DNA of 41,134 bases, taken from positions 1-41,134 of IMG/VR virus record IMGVR_UViG_3300017917_001510; one strand, given 5' to 3'. A program made the position numbers and the translations under genes. Of the stretch, positions 40,762 through 41,134 are shown in pieces; within the stretch, counting starts at the first letter, position 1; every line of letters starts with the position of its first letter. This DNA is from a virus. The notes under the pieces were generated by a model. That model searched no databases. It was not told the origin of the DNA and worked only from the letters and a program-made list of their open reading frames with translations.

Positions 40762-41134
40762 TAACAGAATTACAACAAAAATATCACTGTCATGTTGTTG
40801 ACCTAGATGCTTGGCATGATCAACCTGTATTCAAAAGAAAATTATGGTTGAAAAAACAATTAATGTCAGTGTATAAATCCTTTTATCAAGAAAATGAAAG
40901 AGTAGTTTTTACCTTAACAAAAGGAGATGTTTACGAAAATCAAACCAGCGCAGCAGGCCTGCTGGCGACTGACTTGTATAAACAGCTAAATGAAATTGAT
41001 ATCAGTAACTATTTTGTAATACTGTTGACCACCGACAGCACAGTGCTAGAAGCCTGCTCCTGGCTACAAGAAAACGTCAGTCAAGATCCAGTGCCTATTA
41101 CATGTCAACTTTTATCCACAGAAACAAATCAAAA
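40758..41134 (+). CDS. Unknown protein, partial (N-terminal 125 residues)
   Basis: The frame begins MITELQQKYHCHVVDLDAWH and continues KRKLWLKKQLMSVYKSFYQE, then ERVVFTLTKGDVYENQTSAA and SNYFVILLTTDSTVLEACSW; it is still open at the right edge of the window. Its start overlaps the radical SAM stop codon by four bases (ATGA), so it is co-translated with that enzyme. The alternating strands and helices suggest a Rossmann-like fold, and I have a vague recollection of similar proteins next to radical SAM genes in aquatic phages. No catalytic motif is recognised. Confidence 0.72.
   Translation, partial: MITELQQKYHCHVVDLDAWHDQPVFKRKLWLKKQLMSVYKSFYQENERVVFTLTKGDVYENQTSAAGLLATDLYKQLNEIDISNYFVILLTTDSTVLEACSWLQENVSQDPVPITCQLLSTETNQ

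Noticed and set aside
1-41134. tRNA genes, CRISPR arrays, integrase or insertion sequences
   Set aside because: None was seen: gaps are too short for tRNAs apart from the two regulatory gaps described, and no direct-repeat arrays or transposase motifs occur.

Overview
This window is part of the genome of a tailed phage of the T4 superfamily (a contractile-tailed myovirus). A recombination nuclease pair (gp46/gp47), a gp55-type late sigma factor and the baseplate proteins gp53, gp5, gp25 and gp6 are all recognisable by sequence motif. The moderate GC content, the very large tail genes, the gp5 without a lysozyme domain, and the radical SAM and glycosyltransferase genes resemble uncultured aquatic (marine or freshwater) T4-like phages. 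The host cannot be named from the sequence. No tRNA, CRISPR array, integrase or insertion sequence was seen, and no gene-free stretch exceeds about 110 bases.

Region 1 (1-3653, minus strand) is one compact operon read from right to left: late sigma factor gp55, a radical SAM enzyme, gp47 and gp46 (cut by the window edge). Its promoter looks like a strong host sigma70 site with an extended -10. Region 2 (3768-33298, plus strand) is a late structural operon. Its genes are a tail-tube/baseplate protein, gp53, two hub-like proteins, a gp5-like spike, an Ala/Gly/Ser-rich tail protein, gp25, gp6, one giant 4,891-residue baseplate or tail protein, a 46-residue protein, a 205-residue structural protein and two fibre-like proteins. 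Several gaps in this region carry TAAATA-core octamers like the T4 late promoter, twice as tandem pairs 24-25 bases apart. A hairpin terminator closes the region.

Region 3 (33381-41134, plus strand) begins with a sigma70-type promoter. It is a chain of overlapping genes: an unknown 101-residue protein, several glycosyltransferase-like proteins, small unknown proteins, two more radical SAM enzymes and the start of a further unknown gene.

The regions fit a simple programme. The host polymerase makes gp55 together with the recombination proteins, and gp55 then redirects polymerase to the TAAATA promoters of the divergent structural operon. The most unusual content is the giant protein, with nested cupredoxin-like and FG-GAP (integrin-type) repeats and many beta modules, and the family of three radical SAM enzymes that share an N-terminal cysteine pattern, two of them interleaved with glycosyltransferases.
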